In this document: positions 1-5,552 of the stretch, one piece after another
Layout of the letters: every line of letters begins with the position of its first letter
How positions within the stretch are numbered: position 1 is the stretch's first letter
Source: Gemmatimonadaceae bacterium
GTDB taxonomy: Bacteria; Gemmatimonadota; Gemmatimonadetes; Gemmatimonadales; Gemmatimonadaceae
DNA: 5,552 bases
NCBI GenBank assembly: GCA_013361745.1
Contig: JABFXM010000012.1
Coordinates: 1 to 5,552, forward strand
Direction of reading: 5' to 3'
The notes under the pieces: model-generated
What the model was told of the DNA's origin: nothing
Database searches by the model: none
What the model saw: only the letters and a program-made list of their open reading frames with translations
Translations under genes and position numbers: made by a program

Positions 1-786
1 GGCGTCGTCGTCGTCGCGCAGGACGTGACGGCGGAGACGGAGATGCGCGCCGCGCAGCAGCAGCTCTTCGAGAGCGAGAAGTTCGCGTCGATCGGGCGTC
101 TCGCCGCCGGCGTCGCGCACGAGGTGAACAATCCGCTGATGGGGATCAACGGCCTCGCGACGGTGCTGCTCGAGGACGAGGCGGTCGCCGGCGAGGGGCG
201 CGAGATGATCGCGCTCATCCAGCGCGAGTCACGGCGCGCGGCGAAGGTCACGCGCGACCTGCTCAGCTTCGTCCGCGCCGACGACGACCGTCGCGCCGAC
301 GTGGACCTGGACGACGTCGCGCGCGAGGTGGCCGAGCTGCGCGCGGTGCCGCAGCGCGCCGCCGGCGTGACGATGGTGCTCGATCTCGCGGGCGATCTCC
401 CGCCGACGCGCGCGAGCCGCGCGCAGCTCGTGCAGGTGCTGATCAACCTCGTCACGAACGCGGAGGACGCGGTCGAGGGACGCGAGCGCCGCGAGATCCG
501 CATCGCGACCTGGCGCACGAAGCACTGCGTCGCCCTCCGCGTGGACGACAGCGGCGCCGGCATCCCCGAGGAAGTCCGCCCGCGGCTCGTCGAGCCTTTC
601 TTCACGACGAAGTCGCCCGGCAAGGGGACGGGGCTCGGACTGTCGCTCAGCTTCGCGATCACCGAGCGCCACGGCGGAACGCTGCGCGCGAGCGACGCGC
701 CGGGCGGCGGCGCGCGATTCGTGCTCGAACTCCCGCTCTCGCAGGGGTCAGGGGTCAGGGGTCAGGGGTCGGCAGCGATCGGCTGA
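1..786 (+). CDS. PAS-linked sensor histidine kinase, C-terminal part (5' end outside window)
   Basis: This is the kinase core of a two-component sensor that autophosphorylates on histidine and passes the phosphate to a response regulator, which is not in the window. The frame is open from base 1. The first residues (VVVVAQDVT) look like the end of a PAS domain, so the GTG at 25 is not taken as the real start. A linker helix leads into the HisKA H-box AAGVAHEVNNPL, with the phosphate-accepting His at 118-120. The ATPase domain follows: N-box LINLVTNAEDAV (about 439-474), G1 box DDSGAGI (544-564), F-box EPFFTTK and G2 box GKGTGLGLS (619-645). All catalytic boxes are intact. The H-box and TTK-x-GTGLGLS style resemble the NtrB-like group. 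The last roughly 14 residues (QGSGVRGQGS and following) are encoded by a repeat element, and the TGA stop lies in it. The sensed signal and partner are unknown. Family assignment is firm. Confidence 0.95.
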   Translation, partial: GVVVVAQDVTAETEMRAAQQQLFESEKFASIGRLAAGVAHEVNNPLMGINGLATVLLEDEAVAGEGREMIALIQRESRRAAKVTRDLLSFVRADDDRRADVDLDDVAREVAELRAVPQRAAGVTMVLDLAGDLPPTRASRAQLVQVLINLVTNAEDAVEGRERREIRIATWRTKHCVALRVDDSGAGIPEEVRPRLVEPFFTTKSPGKGTGLGLSLSFAITERHGGTLRASDAPGGGARFVLELPLSQGSGVRGQGSAAIG

Positions 787-814
787 CCCCCGGCGCCTGA
801 CCCCTGACCCCTGC
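741..814. repeat. AGGGGTC tandem/inverted repeat element between convergent genes
   Basis: Four perfect tandem copies of the heptamer AGGGGTC occupy 743-770. The opposite orientation, GACCCCT, occurs twice at 799-812, and a one-mismatch copy lies at 785-791. As a result 741-759 and 796-814 form a perfect 19-bp inverted repeat around a 36-base loop, and the inner 765-770 can pair with 785-790. The element overlaps the last codons and the stop of the histidine kinase and ends one base before the stop of the minus-strand Rossmann gene. It resembles dispersed short palindromic intergenic repeats, but its copy number in the genome cannot be judged from here. Confidence 0.85.
741..814. terminator. 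Candidate bidirectional terminator hairpin
   Basis: The 19-bp GC-rich perfect stem (741-759 with 796-814) sits exactly where the kinase and the minus-strand Rossmann gene converge, so a transcription-ending role for both strands is plausible. Neither side has a T-tract after the stem, so it does not fit the classic intrinsic terminator. It may act only as a transcript-end stabilising hairpin. The function is inferred from position and the hairpin itself is seen directly. Confidence 0.45.
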
Positions 815-815
815 G

Positions 816-1466
816 TCAGTAGGCTACCCCGAACCTGCGCCCGACGTGCTCGCGCTTCTCCAACTCGTCGACGATCGCGACGGCGAAGTCCTCGAAGGAG
901 ATGCGGCTGCGACCGGAGACGTCGGCGAGGAACTGGTCGATCGTCTGGCGGAATTTCCCGGTGCGCTCGCCTGGCTCGATCTCCGCGGCGGGGCTGACGA
1001 GAGTCCAGTCCACTTCCTTTCCCTCCGAGCGGAAGACCTGGAGGCTGTCGTAGCCTTCCTGCGCCTCGGCCTTGTACGCCTCGGGGAACCCGGGCGCGTG
1101 CATGAGCAGCTTCCCCGGTGCGATCTCGAGCGAGCCCGCGCCGCCGACGGCGACTACGCGCTTCACCCTGCTCTGCTTCGCGCCGGCGATCAGCGCCCGC
1201 GACGCGGCGGCGAGCGAGGGCGCGGCGCGGCCGCGCGCGTTGGGGCGCGGCGAGATCGCGCTGACGATCGCGTCCGCCCCGCGAGCGACCTTCGCCACGC
1301 TGCCGGCGTCGGTCGCGTCCCCCTGCACCAGCTTCACGCGCGGGTCGGGTGAGGTGACCTTGTCCGGATCGCGGACGACACCGACGACGGTGTGACCGCG
1401 CGAGAGTGCTTCCTTCGCGATGCGCTGCCCGACGTTCCCGGTCGCGCCGAATAGGACGATCTTCAT
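816..1466 (-). CDS. NAD(P)-binding Rossmann-fold oxidoreductase-like protein (NmrA/YwnB type)
   Basis: The 216-residue protein begins MKIVLFGATGNVGQRI, a classic dinucleotide-binding glycine motif (GATGNVG, residues 7-13) straight after the first beta strand. It continues with VVRDPDKV and VQGDATD, as in atypical short-chain dehydrogenases of the NAD(P)H-binding (NAD_binding_10) group. The segment SPAAEIEPGERTGKFR near the C-terminus is characteristic of the small YwnB-like subgroup. These are cytosolic proteins that bind NAD(P)H; the substrate is generally unknown, so none is given. The ATG at 1466 was chosen because the Rossmann strand starts at residue 2 and GAGG stands 6 bases upstream. 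An upstream in-frame ATG at 1493 would add nine residues without family resemblance. The gene lies 68 bases downstream of the M48 protease gene on the same strand and may be co-transcribed with it. It converges on the histidine kinase across the repeat hairpin. Confidence 0.9.
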   Translation of the reverse strand: MKIVLFGATGNVGQRIAKEALSRGHTVVGVVRDPDKVTSPDPRVKLVQGDATDAGSVAKVARGADAIVSAISPRPNARGRAAPSLAAASRALIAGAKQSRVKRVVAVGGAGSLEIAPGKLLMHAPGFPEAYKAEAQEGYDSLQVFRSEGKEVDWTLVSPAAEIEPGERTGKFRQTIDQFLADVSGRSRISFEDFAVAIVDELEKREHVGRRFGVAY

Positions 1467-1472
1467 GAAGTG

Positions 1473-1476
1473 CCTC
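1473..1476 (-). promoter_or_regulatory. Ribosome binding site GAGG for the Rossmann gene
   Basis: Read on the minus strand, GAGG is followed by six bases (CACTTC) and then the ATG at 1466. This spacing fits a Shine-Dalgarno site and decides the start in favour of 1466 over the upstream ATG at 1493. Confidence 0.6.
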
Positions 1477-1534
1477 GAGAGTTCGGAGTGCATCTCGAAC
1501 GCGCGAGGGGCGTGCCCGCGTTCCGAGGAGCGCG

Positions 1535-2643
1535 CTAGCGGCCGCCGGGTGCCTTCGCCGAGTCGGGAGCGGTGCCGGGGACGGTCGCCTCCGGCAGCAG
1601 CGGCTTCCCCGCGTCGAGCTTCGCCTTGATCTCGGCCGCCGCGCGGTCGAGGCGGATGAAGCGCTCGGCGGAGGTCGGATGTGAGGACGCGTAGCTGATG
1701 GAGCCCGGCGACTCCTGCGCCATGCGTCGCCAGAAGTTCGGCGACTCGGCGTACGGCCGGCCGGCGCGGGCGAGGATGTACATCCCGACGTAGTCGGCCT
1801 CGCGCTCGAAGTCCTGCGAGTAGCTTGCGGCGCCGACGTTCGCGCCGGAGTTGGCGAAGCCGCCGCCGGTGTTGACGCCCTGCGTCGCGGCGGCGACGTC
1901 GAGCGCAGCGCCGAGCAGCGCGCCGAGCGTCGCGTTCTTCTTCTTGCGATCCATGTGGCGCATCGCGTTGTGCGCGAGCTCGTGCGACACGACCACCGCG
2001 AGCTCGTCGTCCGAGGCGGCGAAGCGCGCCATCGCGGTCGTCACGAAGACGAGGCTTCCGTTCGCCCAAGCGTTGAGCGCCTCGTTCTTCACCGACACGG
2101 CGCCATACGCGCAGGTCGTGTCGGGCGTGATCGTGAGGTCGAGGGTCCGCGGCGTCGCGCCGGCGGAGTCGCGACGCGCGACGATAAGTGGGATGGGCGA
2201 CGCGCCCACGGCGAGAGTTCCGTCCTTCCCGGGGCCGTGATTGGTCTGCCGCATGAAGCGCAGCGACGCGCCCTTCCCGCCGAGCCGCGCGCGACGAAGT
2301 CCACGGTGAGGGTGTCGTCGTAGCCGAGCGAGCGCGCGGCCTCCTGGGTGTTCCGGCCGAAGTCGGGGAGCGCGGTGACGATCGCGCCGCTCTGGATCGC
2401 GACCCACTTCCCGCAGATCGGAACCCCGGCGGTGAGCATCGGCCAGGCGACGTCGCTCAACCGCTGCTGCTCCTTGAGCGCCGAGGTGATGACGAGCTGC
2501 TGCTGCCTGAGCTGCTCCCCATGCAGCTCCGCCGGCGAGATGTTCCCCATCTGCGTCTGCGGCGGGCACGCCGTGAGGCAGGGGACGAGGACGCCGAGGA
2601 CGACGAACGCTCGGCGCGCGCGGTGGGTGGCAGTCGTTCGCAT
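1535..2643 (-). CDS. M48-family zinc metalloprotease lipoprotein, interrupted by an apparent frameshift
   Basis: The gene reads as one protein only if the frame changes near 2278-2286. The upstream frame (ATG at 2643) gives a lipoprotein signal: basic start, hydrophobic stretch FVVLGVLVPCL, lipobox LTAC with Cys26. It then continues to DFVARG. The downstream frame picks up at GGKGASLRF and runs to the TAG at 1535-1537. One added base would give about 369 residues. The downstream part holds HELAH (1970-1984; His221, Glu222, His225 of the joined protein), EREAD with the likely third zinc ligand Glu280, and SHPTSAERF. This order is typical of Peptidase_M48. Lipoprotein members such as LoiP and YcaL act in the periplasm on misfolded envelope proteins, so a similar quality-control role is inferred. 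No strong ribosome site precedes 2643. The break may be a sequencing error, a real mutation or, less likely, recoding. Family call is firm; intactness is not. Confidence 0.85.
2278..2286 (-). other. Frameshift site in the M48 protease gene
   Basis: The minus strand reads GGC TCG GCG GGA AGG here in the upstream frame, whereas the family-like continuation needs GGC GGG AAG GGC. One missing base explains the shift, for instance TCGGGCGGG reduced to TCGGCGGG. No canonical slippery heptamer (X XXY YYZ) is visible. Both frames stay open on either side for hundreds of bases, as expected in such GC-rich DNA, so the break is easy to miss. Confidence 0.75.
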
Positions 2644-2674
2644 GATTGATCCGGGGAACGGAGGGCTTCCGGAG

Positions 2675-2690
2675 GTGGAGACGTGTCCAC
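2675..2690. promoter_or_regulatory. Candidate operator dyad upstream of the M48 protease
   Basis: GTGGAGACGTGTCCAC is a near-perfect palindrome: GTGGA and TCCAC arms flank a central ACGT, with only the two G positions beside the centre unpaired. It lies 32 bases upstream of the protease ATG, where a dimeric regulator or promoter element could sit. The dyad is seen directly; its regulatory role is inferred from position alone. Confidence 0.3.
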
Positions 2691-2780
2691 GGCGACAGTA
2701 CCGTCAGGCACCTCGAGCGGCTAGTCGGTGCGTTTCCCGACTCTTCGGCGCGACGGCTCCCATTGGCTGTGAATGGCAGG

Positions 2781-2828
2781 AGGCACGAAGGATTGCTCGA
2801 GACTCCTTCGTGCCTTCGTGCCTTCTGT
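2781..2828. repeat. CCTTCGTG repeat hairpin
   Basis: A perfect 12-bp inverted repeat pairs AGGCACGAAGGA (2781-2792) with TCCTTCGTGCCT (2804-2815) around an 11-base loop. The right arm is part of a tandem array: CCTTCGTG at 2805-2812 and 2813-2820, then a decayed CCTTCTGT at 2821-2828. It may serve as the transcript end of the small lipoprotein gene ending at 2877, but no T-tract follows on the minus strand. Confidence 0.7.
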
Positions 2829-2876
2829 TCAACTCAGCTAAAGTAGAGCCGCCCGATCAAGACCTTCGCACCTTCC

Positions 2877-3317
2877 TCACGGAAGCGGCGACGACACGAC
2901 GGGTGTCGCCGCCTGTGAGCGAAGCTCGCTCGACGCGTACGTCGTGCGCTTGCTCCCCGCGCTCCAGACGAAGGGTCCGAGCTGGCGCGATCGGCTCAGC
3001 TCCACGACGACGGTGAGCTGCGCGGTGCCGCTCGAATCTGTCGCCGCGAGCGCGCTCCGCGCGACGACGCGTGAGGCGCTGTCGAGATTCGTCAGCGCGC
3101 GCGGCCCGAAGCGCACGATGTCGCGCCCGATCGGCACGTGCACGAACAACGTGTCCGGCGCCGGCAGCGACACCTTGATCCCCTTGTTCGTGAAGGTGCG
3201 CGTGAGCTGCCGCTCGACGTCGACGAGCCGCTTGTCGGAAGCAGCCCCCGGCCCGCGCGCGCATGCGCACAGCGCGAAGAGCACGATCGCCGCGCATCGG
3301 ATCCCACCGCTCATCAT
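2877..3317 (-). CDS. Hypothetical small lipoprotein
   Basis: I do not recognise the family. The 146-residue product begins with a short lipoprotein-type signal: MMSGGIR, hydrophobic CAAIVLFAL, then lipobox LCAC with the modified Cys predicted at residue 19 and ARGPGAAS after it. The mature part has an amphipathic start (VERQLTRTF), short beta-like strands (IKVSLP, TLFVHVP, QLTVVVEL) and a Ser/Thr/Pro-rich tail. It has no obvious catalytic motif or other membrane segment, so an envelope-anchored accessory protein is the most that can be inferred. The start could be either of two adjacent ATGs (3317 or 3314); only a weak G-rich stretch precedes them. An overlapping minus-strand frame (2857-3297) is Arg/Ala-rich without a signal and looks like a shadow. 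The gene is divergent from aconitase and lies 233 bases upstream of the M48 lipoprotein gene. Confidence 0.7.
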   Translation of the reverse strand: MMSGGIRCAAIVLFALCACARGPGAASDKRLVDVERQLTRTFTNKGIKVSLPAPDTLFVHVPIGRDIVRFGPRALTNLDSASRVVARSALAATDSSGTAQLTVVVELSRSRQLGPFVWSAGSKRTTYASSELRSQAATPVVSSPLP

Positions 3318-3570
3318 CCCGCCCCGGAATAGAGAGTCTTCAACTCGTCCATCATCCCCCCTTCGTCACCCGTCAGCGTGTTTCCGTTTCCCGCCCCCCG
3401 CCCCCGGCCCCGCGGTATCCCGCTCCCCGCCCCGCTCTTTCCAATGGCACCCGCCCCGTCCTTTCAAAGCACCGAGCCCCACCCCGAAAACACGATCTCC
3501 CCGATAGATTGAAAGAACCCACCCGCGCGCGGTAGGGCGCGGCGAGCACCTCCGTCACCACGGACTCACC
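3318..3570. other. Divergent intergenic region upstream of aconitase and the small lipoprotein
   Basis: This 253-base gap must carry promoters for both flanking genes. It is dominated by C-runs on the plus strand, especially 3390-3433, with short A/T-rich islands CTTTCAAAG (3461-3469), GAAAACACGAT and ATAGATTGAAAGA (3504-3516). TTGAAA at 3509-3514 could be a -35 box for aconitase, but no acceptable -10 box stands 16-18 bases further on. The in-frame TAG at 3505-3507 rules out an aconitase start upstream of it. No gene was found in the gap. Confidence 0.5.
3390..3433 (-). other. G-quadruplex-type tract (G-runs on the minus strand)
   Basis: On the plus strand, C-runs of 3, 6, 5 and 4 bases at 3390-3392, 3394-3399, 3401-3405 and 3408-3411 are separated by only 1, 1 and 2 bases. 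Further C-runs follow at 3419-3421, 3425-3428 and 3430-3433. The minus strand therefore satisfies the four-G-tract, short-loop pattern of a stable quadruplex. It would lie in the leader or promoter of the small lipoprotein gene. The pattern is direct; folding and function are inferred. Confidence 0.55.
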
Positions 3571-5552
3571 ATGGCCTCGAAGAACTCCTTCGGCGCGCGC
3601 GCGACGTTGAACGTCGACGGGACGCCGTACGTCATCTACCGGCTCGACGCGCTGAAGCAGAAGGCGCCCGGCGCCGAGCGGCTCCCCTTCTCCCTCAAGA
3701 TCCTCCTCGAGAATCTCCTCCGGAACGAGGACGACGCCTTCGTGAAGGGGCCGGACATCGAGGCGATGGCGAAGTGGGACGTGAAGGGGAAGGTCGAGAA
3801 GGAGATCGCCTTCCGCACGAGCCGCGTCCTGCTGCAGGACTTCACCGGCGTCCCCGCGGTCGTCGATCTCGCCGCGATGCGTGACGCGCTCGCCGCGCTC
3901 GGCGGCGACCCGAAGCGCATCAACCCCCTGCAGCCGGTCGATCTCGTCATCGACCATTCGGTGCAGGTGGACGAGTACGGCACCGACGCGGCGCTGCTGC
4001 TCAACACGAAGTTCGAGTTCGAGCGGAACAAGGAGCGCTACGTCTTCCTGCGCTGGGGCCAGTCCGCGTTCGACAACTTCCGCGTCGTCCCGCCGGGGAC
4101 CGGCATCTGCCATCAGGTGAACCTCGAGTACCTCGGCCAAGTCGTGTTCACGGGGACGGAGGACGGAGCGAAGGTCGCGTACTGCGACTCGCTCGTCGGC
4201 ACCGACTCGCACACGACGATGATCAACGGGCTCGGCGTCCTCGGCTGGGGCGTCGGCGGGATCGAGGCCGAGGCGGCGATGCTCGGCCAGCCCGTGTCGA
4301 TGCTGATCCCCGAGGTGATCGGGTTCAAGCTCTATGGAAAGCTGCCGCCGGGCGCGACGGCGACGGATCTCGTGCTGACGTGCACCGAGATGCTGCGGAA
4401 GAAGAAGGTCGTCGGAAAGTTCGTCGAGTACTACGGGAGCGGTCTATCGTCGCTCTCGCTCGCCGACCGGGCGACGATCGCGAACATGTCCCCCGAGTAC
4501 GGGGCGACGATGGGCTTCTTCCCCGTGGACGAGGAGACGCTGAAGTACCTGCGCCTGAGCGGACGGAGCGAGCATCAGGTGAAGCTCGTCGAGGCATACA
4601 CGAAGGCGCAGGGGCTGTTCAGGACCGACGCCACGCCCGATCCGATCTTCACCGACACCCTCGAGCTCGACCTCGCGACCGTGGAGCCGAGCATGGCGGG
4701 CCCGAAGCGGCCGCAGGATCGCGTGCCGCTGAAGATGAGCAGGCAGATGTTCGAGAGCGCGTTAGGCAGCGAGCTCGAGAAGGTGGGGACGGTGAGCGGG
4801 AAGGCGCAGGCGTACCAGGCGACCGCGGTGAGCGGCCAGCATCCCGCGGCGGCGCTGCTCGACCCGAAGGCGGAGGACGTGACACACCGACACGGCGGCG
4901 TCCACGTCGAGCTGAACGGGGAGAGCTTCACCCTGCGTCACGGGAGCGTGGTGATCGCGGCGATCACGAGCTGCACGAACACCAGCAACCCGAGCGTGAT
5001 GCTCGCGGCGGGCCTGCTCGCGAAGAAGGCGGTGGCGAAGGGGCTGAAGAAGAAGCCGTGGGTGAAGACCAGCTGTGCGCCGGGCTCGAAGGTCGTGACC
5101 GACTACTACGACAAGGCCGGGGTGCGGAAGGATCTCGACGCGTTAGGGTTCAACATCGTCGGCTACGGCTGCACGACGTGCATCGGGAACAGCGGACCGC
5201 TGCCGGAGCCGATCGCGAACGCGGTGGAGGAGAACCGGCTGTTCGTGGCGGCGGTGCTGAGCGGGAACCGCAACTTCGAGGGCCGCGTCAACCCGCTGAC
5301 GCGCTTCAACTATCTCGCGAGCCCGCCGCTGGTGGTGGCGTACGCGCTCGCCGGGCGGATGGACATCGACTTCAACACCGAGCCGTTAGGCGTGGGCACG
5401 GACGGTCCCGTCTTCCTGCGCGACATCTGGCCGAGTCCGAAGGAGGTGGAGGACACCGTGCTGAGCGCGGTGAAGTCGGAGATGTTCAGGAAGCAGTACG
5501 CGAACGTGTTCGAGGGCGATCCCGAGTGGCGCGAGCTGAACGTGCCGGAGGG
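3571..5552 (+). CDS. acnA: Aconitate hydratase, AcnA type (3' end outside window)
   Basis: Aconitase interconverts citrate and isocitrate through cis-aconitate in the TCA cycle, using a 4Fe-4S cluster in the cytosol. The frame is open from the ATG at 3571 to the window edge: 660 codons of roughly 900 expected. An in-frame TAG at 3505 and no ATG, GTG or TTG between fix the start, although the ribosome site is weak. Family landmarks appear in order: [63 protein letters not shown] and [14 protein letters not shown]. The cluster ligands are Cys468, Cys534 and Cys537, with the 66- and 3-residue spacing expected for Acn[10 protein letters not shown] carries the active-site arginines Arg567 and Arg572. 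The swivel domain lies outside. The linker between AGPKRPQDR and AAITSCTN looks about 30 residues longer than in E. coli AcnA as I recall it. Three TTA codons share one heptamer context. Confidence 0.97.
   Translation, partial: MASKNSFGARATLNVDGTPYVIYRLDALKQKAPGAERLPFSLKILLENLLRNEDDAFVKGPDIEAMAKWDVKGKVEKEIAFRTSRVLLQDFTGVPAVVDLAAMRDALAALGGDPKRINPLQPVDLVIDHSVQVDEYGTDAALLLNTKFEFERNKERYVFLRWGQSAFDNFRVVPPGTGICHQVNLEYLGQVVFTGTEDGAKVAYCDSLVGTDSHTTMINGLGVLGWGVGGIEAEAAMLGQPVSMLIPEVIGFKLYGKLPPGATATDLVLTCTEMLRKKKVVGKFVEYYGSGLSSLSLADRATIANMSPEYGATMGFFPVDEETLKYLRLSGRSEHQVKLVEAYTKAQGLFRTDATPDPIFTDTLELDLATVEPSMAGPKRPQDRVPLKMSRQMFESALGSELEKVGTVSGKAQAYQATAVSGQHPAAALLDPKAEDVTHRHGGVHVELNGESFTLRHGSVVIAAITSCTNTSNPSVMLAAGLLAKKAVAKGLKKKPWVKTSCAPGSKVVTDYYDKAGVRKDLDALGFNIVGYGCTTCIGNSGPLPEPIANAVEENRLFVAAVLSGNRNFEGRVNPLTRFNYLASPPLVVAYALAGRMDIDFNTEPLGVGTDGPVFLRDIWPSPKEVEDTVLSAVKSEMFRKQYANVFEGDPEWRELNVPE

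Larger units (their letters stand above)
2644..2876. other. Non-coding gap between the M48 protease and the small lipoprotein gene
   Basis: This 233-base gap should hold the promoter of the M48 gene and the transcript end of the small lipoprotein gene, since both are on the minus strand. It contains a 16-base dyad at 2675-2690 and a repeat-type hairpin at 2781-2815. The part around 2755-2850 is visibly less GC-rich than the coding DNA. A 66-codon plus-strand frame crosses the gap but starts with TTG and resembles nothing. No convincing -35/-10 pair was found. Confidence 0.5.

Noticed and set aside
229..672. 147-codon minus-strand open frame inside the histidine kinase
   Set aside because: Arg/Ala/Asp-rich shadow of the kinase gene, whose own frame carries all catalytic boxes. 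It has no recognisable domain.
741..814. CRISPR array
   Set aside because: The 7-base units are in direct tandem without spacers, plus inverted copies. No cas gene is present.
846..1395. Plus-strand open frames opposite the Rossmann gene
   Set aside because: The minus-strand frame shows the GATGNVG motif and family ending; the plus-strand products are low-complexity shadows.
1467..2069. Extending the Rossmann protein upstream to give a 417-residue product
   Set aside because: The extra N-terminal part is an Arg-rich out-of-frame reading of the protease gene. The internal ATG at 1466 has a ribosome site and starts the Rossmann strand.
2089..2280. Downstream tail of the protease N-terminal frame as part of a separate 184-residue protein
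   Set aside because: After DFVARG the frame becomes Arg/Ser/Pro-rich with no pattern, while the neighbouring frame carries family-like sequence. It fits read-through past a frameshift.
2278..2286. Programmed -1 ribosomal frameshifting in the protease gene
   Set aside because: No canonical slippery heptamer or clear downstream pseudoknot was seen. A missing base is simpler.
2646..2846. 66-codon plus-strand frame across the intergenic gap
   Set aside because: It starts at TTG, lacks a ribosome site and resembles no protein family. It also overlaps the repeat hairpin.
3509..3537. TTGAAA as a -35 box for an acnA promoter
   Set aside because: The expected -10 position reads GTAGGG, which is too far from a consensus to call a promoter.
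3373..4212. 279-codon minus-strand frame opposite the start of aconitase
   Set aside because: Antisense shadow: the plus strand encodes textbook aconitase motifs through this stretch, and the minus product is Arg/Glu/Leu-rich without motifs.

Overview
The window is a GC-rich piece of bacterial chromosome with strong G/C preference at third codon positions. The gene families, the lipoproteins with short lipoboxes and the codon style suggest a Gram-negative soil-type bacterium. Gemmatimonadota (Gemmatirosa or Gemmatimonas-like) is my best guess, but it is an inference from style and not from a marker gene.

Layout. (1) Positions 1-786, plus strand: C-terminal part of a PAS-linked sensor histidine kinase that enters from the left edge. 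(2) Positions 741-814: a short-repeat hairpin element (four AGGGGTC copies facing inverted copies) at the junction of two convergent genes; it encodes the kinase tail and provides its stop codon. (3) Positions 816-1466, minus strand: a small NAD(P)-binding Rossmann protein of the NmrA/YwnB-like type. (4) Positions 1535-2643, minus strand: an M48-family zinc metalloprotease with a lipoprotein signal, split by an apparent one-base frameshift near 2278-2286. (5) Positions 2644-2876: non-coding, with a candidate operator dyad and a second repeat-type hairpin. (6) Positions 2877-3317, minus strand: a small unrecognised lipoprotein. (7) Positions 3318-3570: divergent intergenic region with a very C-rich, G-quadruplex-type tract. 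(8) Positions 3571 to the right edge, plus strand: the first 660 codons of an AcnA-type aconitate hydratase.

The genes do not form one pathway. The minus-strand genes could be partly co-transcribed: the protease and the Rossmann protein are 68 bases apart. Protease and small lipoprotein may both act at the cell envelope, while the kinase and aconitase look like independent housekeeping or regulatory units. I found no RNA gene, CRISPR array, transposase or phage gene, and no convincing new multi-gene system. The observations most worth checking are the repeat element that ends the kinase, the protease frameshift, and three TTA codons in aconitase that all sit in the same heptamer CGTTAGG.
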